Shown: positions 46,835-58,674 of the stretch, piece after piece
How positions within the stretch are numbered: position 1 is the stretch's first letter
Layout: the number at the start of each line of letters is the position of its first letter
Assembly: GCF_020921035.1 (NCBI RefSeq)
Contig: NC_063151.1
Span: forward strand, 5,022,001 to 5,086,000
Reading direction: 5' to 3'
DNA: 64,000 nucleotides
Source of the DNA: Rhodamnia argentea
Lineage: Eukaryota > Streptophyta > Magnoliopsida > Myrtales > Myrtaceae
Notes under the pieces: model-generated
What the model was told of the DNA's origin: nothing
What the model saw: only the letters and a program-made list of their open reading frames with translations
The model's database searches: none
Translations under genes and position numbers: made by a program

Positions 46835-47008
46835 CGTAGATCATGCGGGTATCACGTGGAGCCCACCGACATTAAGAGTTGCGATGCATCAAGTTCAAAA
46901 AGACTAAATAAAACCCAAACTCGTAGATCATGCGGGTATCACGTGGAGCCCACCGACAGTAAGAGTTGCGATGCATCAAGTTCAAAAAGACTAAATAAAA
47001 CCCAAACT
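46835..47008. repeat. 87-bp tandem duplication, each unit with a G-box
   Basis: Two adjacent 87-bp units starting CGTAGATCATGCGGG (46835 and 46922). They differ by one base (ACATTAAG/ACAGTAAG). Each contains TATCACGTGGAG and GCGATGCATC. No gene lies within 1.9 kb. Confidence 0.92.
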
Positions 47009-48967
47009 CGAAATACCATCGGTTTTTTCTTGCCTTAACTAATAAGAAACTAACGACCCCATCTTCTTAACGAAACGAATAAGGACATGCGCAGGTCTCA
47101 ACAGAGTCCCCAAGCAGATACTAGGAAAGCCTCACGTGTCTCGGCCGTCCAGCCGACGACATGGGTCCAGCCCCGCCCAGCCTGTACGATGTATATTGTC
47201 TGGAAGGCGACCCTTTCTGTACAATATTCTATTGACGAGGAACACCGAAGAAAGTCCAAAACAGCTTTGCATCGCGATGATCTGTGACGCGATATTGCAT
47301 CTTTGAAAAGTCTGCACGGGATCGAACCCCCCACGGTGCTCCCCAGAAGCCGGGATTTCAACAGAAGCGGGGCTCAGAAACTTCATGGATCCTTCCATGC
47401 ATGCGACAAAGCAAAAGCTAGTGAGGTTAGCCCTCTGTATTTTTTTTTCATTTCTTTTCTGGATTGTGGAGGGGCAAGTGATTACTGACGAGTTGACAAC
47501 GTAAAAAGCTACCCAATCTCATCTCAAAAGCACAAGGAAAAAGACGAGAAGGTGTGCAAATTGAAGGTGGGGAGAAAAAGGCCAGTTATAGAAGAAGCTT
47601 GATGGTGGCTGCTGGTGCAAGGTCTAGAAAACCTTCTTTGAGACGGGGAAAGCTCGAGGAAACCTGCTTGCTAATGTGGGTTTTGCGTGAGATCACATTG
47701 GTTAATTAGCTGATTAATAAAGTTAGCGTCGCCAAACGACATGTCTGTGCGAGTGTATGGAGTCATCAGCACTTGTGAAAGCCTTTTGAGAATTAGTCAA
47801 CCATTTGAAGTGTCCACAAACGGGATGAAAACCGAATTAAGGTAAACTACGTGCGGCCCGAAGATTCGTTCTATGTGCCGTGTGATTATGAACTGACTCA
47901 ATTACTGACAATAATTTCCATGAAGATATAGCATAACGAATATTGTCTAGATGAACAAATTGAAGGAGCATGAACAGACGAAAAAGTCAAATGTGGTTTG
48001 GGAAAAAGTGCGTTGCCGTTGGGGAAGAACAGAGAAAGAGAATCGAGTCTTCAGTTTGTGTTTGCACGGAATGCACATGCTCGATAGAGATCAGCGCTCC
48101 TCGGGAGTAGCGCAATTAGCTCCTTTTGACCATGATTGACGCATGCGCTCGCGCGTGTAAATGATGTAATTAACGAAGTTAGCGAGAGCCACAGGAGTCG
48201 TTGTTCTACCATGGAAAAACATGGGAATGAAGAGGAACAGAATCGAGAGGGACACGCTCGCTCCGAATAGTGAAAGCAGGCACGACCTTGTCCTAGGCGG
48301 CCGCAACGTGATGGGTTGTTGTCTTTTTTTGTCGAATTGTGCTCTAAAGTTGTTCGTATCTATGTTACGTGCATGCGTAATGTGTGATTGATGCTGAACA
48401 CAATCAAATCATGAGATACGTTCCGTGCCGTGTGTAATTTGAGCACTGACTTTATGGGAAGACATTCAGTACTTTCCAAAGACAAGATCGGACATTGAAC
48501 TTGTGCCGTCAATGGATCAAGGTGTTTCTCATTTAACAAGTGAAACACATCCCGCTCAAAAAATTTCATGGCCAGTTCAGATTGACTGAATTTTTAACGT
48601 GTTAAAAGAAATGTGCATCTGATTTGTATTTATCAATTCGTGGTGCCAATGTGTGTGGTCAACTCTGACCGGACAATGCAAAAGCACAGTAATTACTAAT
48701 TAGCTCTTTTTGGGATCTCAAATGGCAGCGGATGTTGGAGAGAAGTAAGAATCGGCACTGAAAACCCAGCAGACCATAAGGAGAAAGAAGAGAAATTATT
48801 CACATCTTTTCCTTTCCCATCAAGCCAAGTTGATCTCTCTCTGGCAGGACAAAGATGGAGGCTTACAGACACCAATCACAACCCTGTACAGAGACTACGA
48901 CATCTTACCTATATATTTATACAGTCAAAACGCATTCCCCCATGATTAAAGCTTGAACCCGATTCAA

Positions 48968-49573
48968 TCATGGCGACTCCAGAAAGCCAGTTCTGGTCAG
49001 AACAGCGTTCCTCACTTTGCTGAGGTCCCTCCCTTTCAGGGTCCTCCCCGCCCCTTCGAACACCGAGAAGGACGAAATGTGACTCCTGGCCAGCCTCATT
49101 GCTATGAGCTCGTGCGGAGGCATCTTGCAGTCGCCCTCGTCCTCGTCTTCCTCGCTCTCGCCTCTCTCGCCGCCCTCCATCGCTCCGCCGTCGCTCGACT
49201 CGCCCTCATCTTCCTCGTCCCAATCCCTCGTGCTCTTCGAATTAGAAGCGTTCTTCGACTTCTGCCTCTGCAGCTTTGACCAGTACGGGATGTTGACTGG
49301 TGCTGACTGCTGCACGTGTCTGGCTGCTCCCTCAGGGGTTGAGCTGCTGCTGCCGGCGCCGCCGGTTGACCTCGAGATCGTCTTCGGGGCGGTGGGTGGT
49401 TGTTTCCTTGAGAACGAGCTTCTGGGTCGTTCACCTGAAGCCCAAAGATGGGTATTGTTAGAGTCTGGTTTGCCATTAAGGACCTCCCAGACCTCTGCTT
49501 CTTCAAAGTCAGCATCCCGCAGTGACCTCCACAGTCCACTGCCTTGGTAGGAGTAGCCATACCTGTCCTCCAT
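48968..49573 (-). CDS. S40-type protein (senescence regulator family, DUF584)
   Basis: Plant-specific nuclear protein family, named for the barley senescence gene S40 and linked to leaf senescence and stress responses; its biochemical role is unknown. Intronless frame of 201 aa. Family signatures in order: EEAEVWEVL at 24-32; APVNIPYWSK at 91-100; an acidic, Ser-rich linker at 118-148; PPHELIA at 152-158; SFSVFEGAGRTLKGRDLS at 168-185; and VRNAVLTRTGFLE at 187-199. A basic run in the middle (KLQRQKSK) could serve nuclear import. The ATG at 49573 is the first of the frame and fits the usual MEDRYGYSY-like start. A TATATATA stretch at about 50046-50053 would give a leader of about 450 nt. Confidence 0.9.
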   Translation of the reverse strand: MEDRYGYSYQGSGLWRSLRDADFEEAEVWEVLNGKPDSNNTHLWASGERPRSSFSRKQPPTAPKTISRSTGGAGSSSSTPEGAARHVQQSAPVNIPYWSKLQRQKSKNASNSKSTRDWDEEDEGESSDGGAMEGGERGESEEDEDEGDCKMPPHELIAMRLARSHISSFSVFEGAGRTLKGRDLSKVRNAVLTRTGFLESP

Positions 49574-52039
49574 CTATAGATTGAAGCAGAGTCTTTGAGC
49601 GACACTGACATAAGGTTTTGAAGGGATGCAAGTTTTTTCGTACTTGCTCATGTAAAATTGGAATCGATTTGGACTAGAGATGAAGAGCAAGAATCCACCT
49701 TCTTTGCTATATAGACTGAGAATCTCCGAGGACTCCCAACCACTCTCTCGAGTTCTCTTAGCTAGGAGGTATCTGCAAGACTGCATCCCAAGAGAAAAGA
49801 TGGATTGAGAAACGCACAGAGATTCAAATCTCCAAAGTTATCTCCGGATTGTCATATTTCTTTCTCAAGAAACTAATTGAAATCACCTGAGAAACCCTTG
49901 AGTTGGAGTATCAGAGGATGGTAAGGCTCTGTGGAAGACCCAGAGACATTTCAATGGAGAGAATGGGGAAAGATTCAAGAAAAGCCTCTTTGAGTTTTGT
50001 CGTTATATATCTTCTGAACATGGAGGATCCTCGATATGTGTGTGTATATATATTATTGCCCCATGATGCTGGACTTTTGAGCCTGAGAAGCTGGGAGGAA
50101 ATGAGGGCGCCGTCTAAGGATAAAGATGTGCTCATCTTCTTCCTCTTTTTTAATCAAAGGGTTTAGGAAAACAAGGAAATAAAAATAGAACGTGGATCAA
50201 AATGAAGAAGCTTCTCATTGGGAGTCTTAGGACGTCTTTATCTGCTCTCTAAGTACTGTATTTGTTTGGAGAATAGGCGAAATCTTCTCGTAAGATCGTA
50301 ACGGATTTCTAAACAAGTGTCGTGAAAATTAGATAGAGAGAGAGACACAGAACGACATGTGAAATATGAAAAATGGAAAGCATGGAAATCAGCACAAGCG
50401 ATACATGCCGCGTGAAATTTGATTTCAATATCATGTTTGAAAGTCCAACTTAAAAGGTGAAGAGAGACCATGTACATAAAGAATATATAAACTCCGAAGA
50501 GGATATAATTTACCACCAATTATCAACATTTTGGAAAATAGGTGGCATGCCATTTCTTTTTTAAGGAGAATCTAAATAAAGGGCTTATAATTTAAGTGAG
50601 TTTTTTTCCTCCATAGGACAGAGGAATATGTCAAAGTAAGACAAGGAAGAGGTAAAAAAATCACATGTTTCTTCCAAATTCATGATGGGAAGGTGCATTG
50701 TCGCAGCTGTTCAACGTGATATGAGTCATTTTCTCTTAAGTCGGGTTCAATTAATGCATCTTTTTCATCTGAATGGGGCTGCCAAGTTCCAGCCGTCATA
50801 ATCCAAGAGACTCTCATTCTAATGTAATAAAGTCTCACATAACATTCAAGACTGCAGCATCTTTGAATTTTGGAGACCGAAACTCTATCCAAACCCGTGT
50901 ACCCTTTCTTTTTTTTTTGTTAGACGTAGATGGAGGGTTTAATTTGCGAATATTCATAGGACTTTTGTTAAGAATGGTTCAGATATCCCATATTAATATC
51001 GACAAAAACAAAAAAATAAAAAAAAAAAAAGGAAAAGGAGTTTGAGCATTAGGTGGCCAGTTCACAACCTTTTAATAATGGAGATCACCAGTCATTATGA
51101 GCGTGATTACCTCAGAAAAGTAGGTGTCACAGTGTTTAGGTTTCTTAAAAAAATAACAAAACATTGTAGGAAGCACTTGCAGCAGCTGTCTTAGTCCGAC
51201 GTGGAAAATTATCTTTTCACTTAGGCGCTGGAAAGTGCGAGGAAGCTAAATACGCCCCCGCCAGCCCACAGAATTTTCTTTCTTAATTTGAGTATAGCGC
51301 GGTTAGCCTAATCTGTTAGAACCAATCTGACGAAACTATGAGAGGCCGTTTACGTAATTCATTGCATGTATTTTCTTTACTATCTAATTCATTAGATTGT
51401 ATTTTCTTTTTTTTTCTTGCAGTAATGTTACTATGATTAAATTAAATTAGAAATTTAAAAAAAAAAACTAAAAACATTCTGATAAAAAAATACATGCTGG
51501 AGGGCTGGCAGCAACCCATAGTGAGCTGGGCGTCAGCCATGGCCAATAGGTCACCGGCGATGGGGCGGCGGTCACAGGCAGAGGGCCTGAATTTTTTCTA
51601 TTTTGGAGTTCTTTTCAAAGTTTGGCTTTTGTTCTTTTTGAGTTTTTCTTTTAGGGAATTTTTTAATCATTTTTTTAACCTAATTTGCCGCACGCATTGC
51701 ATAGTCAATACAGACACTTTTGAACGCTGCCATTTGTTAAAATAACAAGTGGCAGGGTTTCTAGCAGCAGATTGAGAGAGAGAGAGCACTGATGGAAGTG
51801 CTCTGATTAACTTCGCACGATTTCGAGGTCACAATATGAGTAATTCCTCTCGAGCGTATTACAATGAAATGGAAAAAAAAAAATTATTAGCGAGTCTCTC
51901 TTAATCAAACGGTAAAACAAAAGAAAGTTTGCATTTAACGGATCGTTCTAAAATTTGTCCAATACGCATTTCGTAAACCGAAATTTTTTTATTAAGCATA
52001 ATTGAGTATGGTTTATAAAAATTTCGGTAGCATTCGTAA
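49574..52039. other. Upstream region of the S40 gene and intergenic DNA
   Basis: Includes the likely promoter and leader (to about 50.05 kb). The rest is AT-rich DNA with no recognised gene. Frames at 50238-50519 and 50773-51045 have no family. Confidence 0.4.
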
Positions 52040-52385
52040 ACCAATTTTGGCCATCTGTCACTAACGTGGACGCCCATTGGTGCCGATGACGCCGACATGG
52101 CAATTTTTAATATTAAATATTTTTTAATTTTTTAATTTATTTATTTATTCTTTCTTTTCTTTCTCGCTGACCTCCCCGGCCCTCGCCTCTGGCGGGTGGC
52201 CGATCCAACAACTGGGTTGGAGGAAGAAGGAGAAGAGAAAAGAAAGAAAAGAAAACAAATTTAAAAAAAAATCTCAAAAATAGTAAAATATTATAAAAAA
52301 TTATGCACGTCAACGTCATCCAGTTAAAGTTGGACGGATGGATTGAATTGTTATAATTTCAATAGGTTTAGAATTTTTCTTAACC
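52040..52385. mobile_element. Worn Mutator-like MITE right half
   Basis: CAATTTTGGCC...AACGTGG, a T-rich/GC-rich/A-rich core (52130-52260), then GGATTGAATTG and CAATAGGTTTAGAATTTTTC. This is the order of the right half of the family at 8909. The left end is not convincing. Confidence 0.45.
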
Positions 52386-52392
52386 CCAAATC

Positions 52393-52812
52393 ATGACAAC
52401 AACAAACTACGTCGGAGAGGACGCAGTCGTACGGCCATGCGAGGCAGGACGCACGTGCGAAATTGTCGAAGAGCCGACATTCAACGCACTTGGCTTTACT
52501 CGAATTCCCGAAGGGCAGAAGGGACTGCATGTTTTCACGAGGCCAACAAGGTTTCGTGGCGGATCCAACAAATTCCCATTCATTGCCCCCGAAGAAAAGC
52601 TAAACATGGGAATCAGAAGACAGCCTGCCTGCCACAAGCGTCCACAGATTCTCCATTGGATTGATGAGACAGGGCAGATTCATTTCTCTTGGACGGATTC
52701 TCCAACTTGCCGCGATGCCCTCTGTGGCGGCCGCGAATTAGGCACGTGCATGGGGTTGGCCCGTCTTCGGCCGACGTCCAGCGATTCCCATCACCAAGAT
52801 AATTATGTTTAA
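52393..52812 (+). CDS. Hypothetical 139-aa ORF, unassigned
   Basis: Open frame of 139 codons from an ATG in context AATCATGACAAC. GC content is higher than the AT-rich flanks. It contains six Cys (CEAGRTC, CHKRPQ, CRDALCGGRELGTC) and segments FTRPTRFRGG and HWIDETGQIHFSW. I recognise no domain. It starts eight bases after the end of a worn Mutator-like MITE, so it may be a captured or decayed gene piece. No intron signals or clear promoter are visible. Confidence 0.3.
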   Translation: MTTTNYVGEDAVVRPCEAGRTCEIVEEPTFNALGFTRIPEGQKGLHVFTRPTRFRGGSNKFPFIAPEEKLNMGIRRQPACHKRPQILHWIDETGQIHFSWTDSPTCRDALCGGRELGTCMGLARLRPTSSDSHHQDNYV

Positions 52813-53548
52813 TCTCTCGCAGTGCTTCGTTGTCTGCTTATAATACGCATATCTCAATTTAGTCGGGGTGGAGAGTTAGGGGATGAAATTGTGAGATTAC
52901 AGGTGGTTGATGGGAAGTGTGACATTTGATTCGACCATAGCCACCGATTCACCATGTCCACGTGGTGGAACAAAACATATGTACACGGATCTTGTCGAAA
53001 TATTATATAAAAGGTCGGGTCTTCTAATTGCGTGCAATTTTGGCCCGGCACATCTGTTTCTTTAATCTAGCTCATTATCTACCAAAACCCCAAAGCCAAA
53101 AAGTAGAATTTGCATCTCATAATGGCAGGGAATCCGAAAAAACTTAAGTAATCCGAGTTTGTTTATTTGAAGGAAAATTTGGGAAATTGTTTTTCAGCTT
53201 TTCGGTATTGAAGGTAGTGGAAAACTAATCAATTTACAGAACACGTTTTGCACGAACTTAAAACGACAAATTTACATTGGGAGAAAACAGCTTTCATTTC
53301 TAGCAAGAATGAAATCATTTTCCTTAAATCACTGAACAAATGAAACTAACTATTTCTCCTTAAAAATGATTTCCATGTAAAATATTTTCCTTTCTCATGA
53401 ATTTTTCAGTAAAACAAATGCATCCTAAGACAAAAGTTTTTTTTTCCTTTTTCCTTTTGTTGGAGAATCATTTAATTCATTCCTCTAAATTGAAATGTCG
53501 GAGCTCATAAAACAAGCTTCAGAATAAAGTAAATCCTAGAAAGCTTGA
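52813..53548. other. Intergenic, no gene seen
   Basis: AT-rich, with GGAAAATTTGGG/TTTTCCTTTCTC arms of an old MITE at about 53150-53430. No coding region is supported. Confidence 0.4.
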
Positions 53549-53820
53549 GGGGATGTGCCAAGCAATTTCGTGAAAGGATCGTTTTTCTTTCCGCAACTTT
53601 ATTGGCCTCTCTACAGCAATGGGCTATGTGAATACCTGCAAATTGAACCAACATATCGTGGCATTCAGTTATAAGCACACGCTCTTTTCACGGAGTATAA
53701 TCCGAGGACTTCAAGGCACTTGTGGAAGCTGAACTATCTGACTCGAGAACTAAGCATTCGTGTCTGCTGGAAGCGAAGTGTTCAAGGGTTTCAACGAGAG
53801 CGAGGGCTTCTGCTTGTGCG
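53549..53820 (-). pseudogene. Fossil RNase H-like domain (non-LTR retroelement type)
   Basis: Minus-strand reading gives AQAEALALVETLEHF, then CLVLESDSSASTSALKSSD, a stop, then HDMLVQFAGIHIAHCCREAN and KVAERKT. This is the AEALAL...ESD...H...REAN..A pattern of the RVT_3/RNase H-like domain found at the end of plant LINE polyproteins and in related stand-alone genes. The frame has an internal stop and no reverse transcriptase is present nearby. It is a dead fragment. Confidence 0.65.
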
Positions 53821-54931
53821 GTGAAGGAAATTAGTCATCTATCTTTGAGTCTATCATGTAACGCATGCCACACAGAGAATACTGGCGGATGAGGGAGATA
53901 AGCAGAAAGAACAAGCCAACATGGGCTAAATTCTTGACCAGGTCAACCGAACTCGAGCCCATTTGATAGATGGGGAGTAACCCAGCTTAGTCCGGTGCAA
54001 TCGCATGTTATTGTCGGAGAGTCCCGGGTAGTATTCGTGATTCTTCGGTTAACTCTGGAGTCCGGACCAGTGCCAGTGTCTGAGGAATGCATGGGAAAAG
54101 TCTATGATTTTCCGCGACCTGCGCGTCGGTTTCACAGAAGTCTGTAGCAAACTAGTTCACGGTACCTTGAAAGTAAAATCATCCTCCAAAATTCGAACTT
54201 CGAGTAAAACTTTTTTCTGGGGAAATATAGTAGAACGATCACAACCGCAGCTGGACGATCTCATCCTATCTTGTAAAATGAACCTCCAACTACTGGTCCT
54301 TCATCTCCTCCTCAACAAACATATACTCGGACAAAATGGCCACACTAACCGACAAAGGCTAGACCTTATCAGCACTCGGCTAAGGTAAGAAGGGCCAAGC
54401 AGAAGCTCCATCTTCTACAACGATAAAGGAAAACCGGAGTGGGCGTTGTCCTCATTCTTAATTGTACATGTTCATGTGTCTGGCCTCTAAGTCTGTACCA
54501 CAATCTAAAAACCAAATCTGGTGTTGCGGCTCTGATCTCTCCAATCAAATCTATGGAGCAAAATGCTTATATCGAACATGAGAGCCGTATATGTAGAGAA
54601 ACGGTTCTCACGCGGTGAATGAACGGCAGTGTGGCATGGAGTTATGAAGATAATTTGCATAGATCTCATCCGTGATGGGTCGAATGAATCCTCGGAGTTC
54701 CCGCATTGCCCTCGCAACTTGCGACTCGGATCTAAGCGGGCATTTCGACTAGTCTTCGCAATTGATTGCTAATGATGTTGATCCGGGCATTACATGGACT
54801 GCAGAGTTCTTATTATGATTTGATGCAAGTTGTCAGAGTATCGAACCTAACCAAATCGACCAGAGCAAATCCAGAAATAAGAAAAATGGCAAAAAAAAAA
54901 GGGTCCCATGTCAGATTATTCACTGAGCTAA
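53821..54931. other. Intergenic, no gene seen
   Basis: Frames at 54104-54388 (+) and 54505-54717 (-) have no recognisable family. The first part may extend the retroelement fossil. Confidence 0.35.
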
Positions 54932-55300
54932 TCAATGAGCGACAAGAGCATCGTTGCCCGACGCATTCATGAAGGAATCGCCACCGCCGCGGCTAACACT
55001 AGAGTCCAGGCTCTGTAGAAACACAGATCTATGGGCGACGAGCCTTTTCCTTGCGAGGCAACGAGGGCCGCAGCCGGTGCTGCCGCCGAGGAGCTGAGGC
55101 GTCGGATCGGTCCCGGAGATCTGGGGCTGGGCGGCTTGGCTGCGTGCCCGGGAAGGGTCGAGCCGGGGCATGTGGAGCCGAGAGAGAGGGTCCGGTTTGT
55201 GAGATCGGGAGCTGATTCTGGAGTCCCGGAGACGAGCCAGCGCCCCTGGCTTCAAGTACCGGTGAAGCGACGGTGGCGCTCCTGAGGCTGAGGCTTTCAT
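54932..55300 (-). CDS. Small conserved plant protein of unknown function
   Basis: Intronless frame of 122 aa. The N-terminus SLHRYLKPGALARLRDSRIS (11-30) and the C-terminal RCLARKRLVA segment match, from memory, a small plant-only family of uncharacterised proteins such as those resembling At5g16110. It is basic and Ser/Arg/Pro-rich, with no membrane segment or signal peptide evident. The coding strand is GC-rich against the background. The ATG at 55300 is the first in frame and precedes the conserved block by ten residues. A purine-rich leader and a cluster of ACGT elements lie upstream. I am fairly sure it is a real gene; its function is unknown. Confidence 0.68.
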   Translation of the reverse strand: MKASASGAPPSLHRYLKPGALARLRDSRISSRSHKPDPLSRLHMPRLDPSRARSQAAQPQISGTDPTPQLLGGSTGCGPRCLARKRLVAHRSVFLQSLDSSVSRGGGDSFMNASGNDALVAH

Positions 55301-55536
55301 GCTCTCTGGCTCCGTCGACTCTGCGCGGCGTTTGGGAGAGAGCGGGAGAGGGAGAGAGAAATAGGGTGGATGGAATGATTAATAGAGAGAGAAAGAGAGG
55401 GAAGGAGTTTTGGGAGGCGGGAAAGTGGGAGGGAGGGAAAGAGAGGGAAAAGGAAATGGGGGAGAGCGGGACGTTGGGAGGGAAGCGTTAGGGTTGCGAA
55501 ACGAAACGAAGAGCGGGAATTGCATGGAATCTGGCC

Positions 55537-55617
55537 ACGTCAGACGTCTCGCCTGCGCTGACGTGATTCTGGATTCCGGCACGTGGCAAGGACAGGCCGT
55601 CACGTGACAACAAACGT
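55537..55617. promoter_or_regulatory. Cluster of ACGT elements including two G-boxes
   Basis: Six ACGT cores in 81 bp. CACGTG at 55580-55585 and 55601-55606 are perfect G-boxes (GGCACGTGGC, GTCACGTGAC). Others lie at 55537, 55544, 55561 and 55614. They sit about 240-320 bp upstream of the minus-strand ATG at 55300. Dense ACGT elements suit bZIP/ABRE-type control; that is an inference. Confidence 0.6.
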
Positions 55618-58600
55618 GAATCCTACCTCCATGTCTTAAGCAAGTATGAAAACTACAATAAATTACTTATTAACAAGTGCCCCTAATATCCGACCGACAA
55701 AGAAAAGTGTTCCTAATAAAATTGTCAATCAAATTCAATGACAGAATATTGTGTTTTCAATGTGTTAATTGTATGTCTAGCGAAGACAATCGGTGCATTG
55801 GATCTTGTAATACTATTTTGTTAGTTATTCGGCAAGTGTTTGATACACTGTATAACAAAATCTTTATTCATAGAAAAGTGTTTTTTTTTTATGTTATGTA
55901 GGGCGTAAGCCTAAAATTTGAAAACGGATGAAAAAGTGATTTTACATGATTTTTCCGTATAAATATAATGATTTTATCTGAATTTCCTTGGATATGGTTT
56001 TCAAATTATATGTAACCGCATAAATGAGAAAGGATTTAAGCTCCATTTATTTCACGAAAAAGGAAAACGTTTTCCTTGAAATGATCGTTTGAATAATTAT
56101 TCAATTCCAAATATTTTCGTGATGAAATTATTTTCTGTTCATTTATTTTTATGAACGATATATGTTATTATTTAAAAAAATATATTTTTCAAATCTTTCA
56201 TTTTTCGCGAAATAATCGAGCCACACACATATACTTCAATATTACTTTATTAAAGGAAAGTTTTGAAGTTTGGTCTTGTTCTTCGTTTCCAACCCCCCAC
56301 CTAATCCCACTAACTTTTAGCTCTCCTTGGCAGACATCAAAATTATTTTCCGACCGCTTAGGCAAACCTACACGAAGTAGACTTTTCTTTCTGAAAATTT
56401 TAAATGCAAAGAAAATAATGAAAATGTCGTTTTTTTTTTTTTTTGTTTGAATCGATTGAAAATGTCGTTGAGTTATTAATAATTTGTCTCATTTTGCTTC
56501 TCCGTTTTAATTTATTTTTTCCTCATAGAATTTTTTTTTTCAAAGGCTACAATCGTAAAACAATCCAAAACAGAAAACTACCATTAACGGCAATTCTCGG
56601 TTTATTCGGGAGGAGCAATTGAGCGATCCTGCTCTTTAACACCACACCGAAAAACTGAAATGCATCTTCAAACGCCCATTCCATTCCGAGCTAATTTCCC
56701 CATACTAAACATATCATCTGTTGAGTCTTTTTGGGAGGAAAACCAGATTCATGGAGGAATCATCAGTTACAGAATTACATGAGGACGATAAAGTGAAGAG
56801 AACCAAACTCACATGGTGAACACTGAACAGGCTCCGACAAAACAGACCATTATCTGAATCCATCCCTAATTTGCAATCCCCCTGCCCCGCGTAATGCGTC
56901 GCAGCTGCATGGAACAGTTTAAGTGATTTCGACAGCGGGAATAGGACTTCCTGAGTTGGAACCGAAGCCAAAAGCTCAATGCTAAAACCAAATTAGTAAT
57001 GGTTGATCGTTCCTGGATTCACCGACTGTTGAAAGTGGCAGCGGCCACCGCCAGCCTCCTTGAGGTTCAACACTATGGTTGTGGACTGAAGAAGATTGAC
57101 CAGATAGCATGATGCATGAATACCTGTGGCATCTAACATTCACGTCATCCAAGTTCCATTATCAGGCATCCTTGCTCGCCTAATTCGTTCGAGAATCACC
57201 ACACAAGCATAAGATGTTGGATTCATTATCGACGTGTACATGGGTCTGGCGGCGTACTCAGACCAGCCCGCCAGGCTTAAAGGGTAAAAGGGTCTGGCAA
57301 AACTGCGCTACATTTGTCTTAAAGTGTTAATCCAGAACCGTATGTATGGAAGCTCCTCCAAAAGGTCTTTGGACCCAAGTTGAGCTCTTTGCAATATAAT
57401 CCACTGACAAGGATTGCGTAAAGTTTCTATCAATGTGGCCTTTCAGTTGGGTGCAAATTCAGCTGCCATGAAAAGGTAATGCTTAAGCATAATATCAGTC
57501 AGGTAATAGAGACCCAAAACACTGGCTGGCACAAACCATGAAGAAGTAAGGCCAACGCAAATTGAGGTCCGCGCTTCTGCCAATAATTCTCTCTCCCACA
57601 ACAAAGATAAATAGAGAACTCTCCATCGTTTTTATTCTATACTTCCCGTCTCTTCAGTTTCTCTCATTATTTTATCGGTCGTATAATTGCAGACAAACTG
57701 ATCCGAATGCAGTGAGAACTACAACAGAAGACAGGGTAAGGAATTGACTAGGGAAGCTCCCTCCCTCAGTTCATCCAGAATTCGGGCCAGTGCAAATCAG
57801 GCCGCTGAAGGAGGAATATCAACTCTTACAATTGCTATTGTCAATAGGTTTGCCAGGCAGAAGGCAGTAAAGAGAAAGTCGAAGATGAAATCAGCACCTT
57901 CAAGTATTTCGTCCAGATACTTATAAAATGCAAAGAACGTGTCCATCCACGGAATGTATGATCCTCATTGCTAACCAAATACCAGTAAAAGAGCAAACAA
58001 GGTGGAGTGCTTACTGCCATGGCCAATTTTCTCTTCCATGAAAAATTGCTGTCAGAAATATGCCACCTATAGCACCAATCTGCCAGCCACACATAACAAA
58101 TTTCTCATTTGTTCATGTCAATTTGACCAAAATAGCCACTGAACCACATAATCACCGATTCCACTCCAGCAACGGTAGAAACTAGCGCTTCTCCAGCAAG
58201 AAGATAGATGTTGAATGATCCCACTACTTTATGAGAGATTAACCAGAAAGATTCCAACACGACACATTCCCTAAAAGTGTGCACTGGGCATCGTATTACT
58301 CTAACTAACTGCAGCAATTTGAAAGCATCATTCTCAGGTCTTCTAACGTAATAACTTAAGGCTAGCATGTAGCAGGGAAGAAAGAATGAGATAATATGAC
58401 AAAGATGATTGACGAAGGCACACAACTAATTCTTTTTGTGAAGTTGCGACGAACCAAAATATGGCAAAAGAATTTTTCTTCCAGCCCGAACACAAAGATT
58501 GAAACAAAAAGAGGCTACCTTCTCCACTCAGATATCGTCAATTCAACAATCAACCAATTAACCCTCCAAGTCTCGGCAAAATTATGTGCAGATAGCAGAA

Positions 58601-58674
58601 GGAAACAACTACAAGCCATGAAAGAACGGAAGGTTCCCAATAAATGAGTATGGTAAGTGCCTCAACCCTCCAAA
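55618..58674. other. Intergenic; possible exon-like stretches, nothing called
   Basis: 55.6-56.5 kb is AT-rich with an old MITE (56040-56225). 56.7-58.6 kb has more balanced composition. Minus-strand frames at 58105-58425 and 57841-58092 include hydrophobic stretches, but no consistent spliced reading or family was found. It could be a non-coding transcript, UTR or a gene I do not recognise. Confidence 0.35.

Larger units (their letters stand above)
43499..48967. other. Intergenic, no gene recognised
   Basis: About 5.5 kb with MITEs and a tandem repeat listed separately. Open frames at 46218, 47087 and 47951 show no family and no splice context. Regions 43.8-44.5 kb and 47.4-48.9 kb hold nothing I can identify. 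Confidence 0.45.

Noticed and set aside
47098..47398. GGTTCGATCCC sequence on the minus strand resembling a tRNA B-box, with overlapping frames
   Set aside because: No A-box or cloverleaf could be built around it, and the frames match nothing.
57841..58425. Minus-strand frames with hydrophobic stretches, possible exons of a membrane protein
   Set aside because: Alternative frames are equally open. I found no single set of splice sites giving one consistent protein and no family match.
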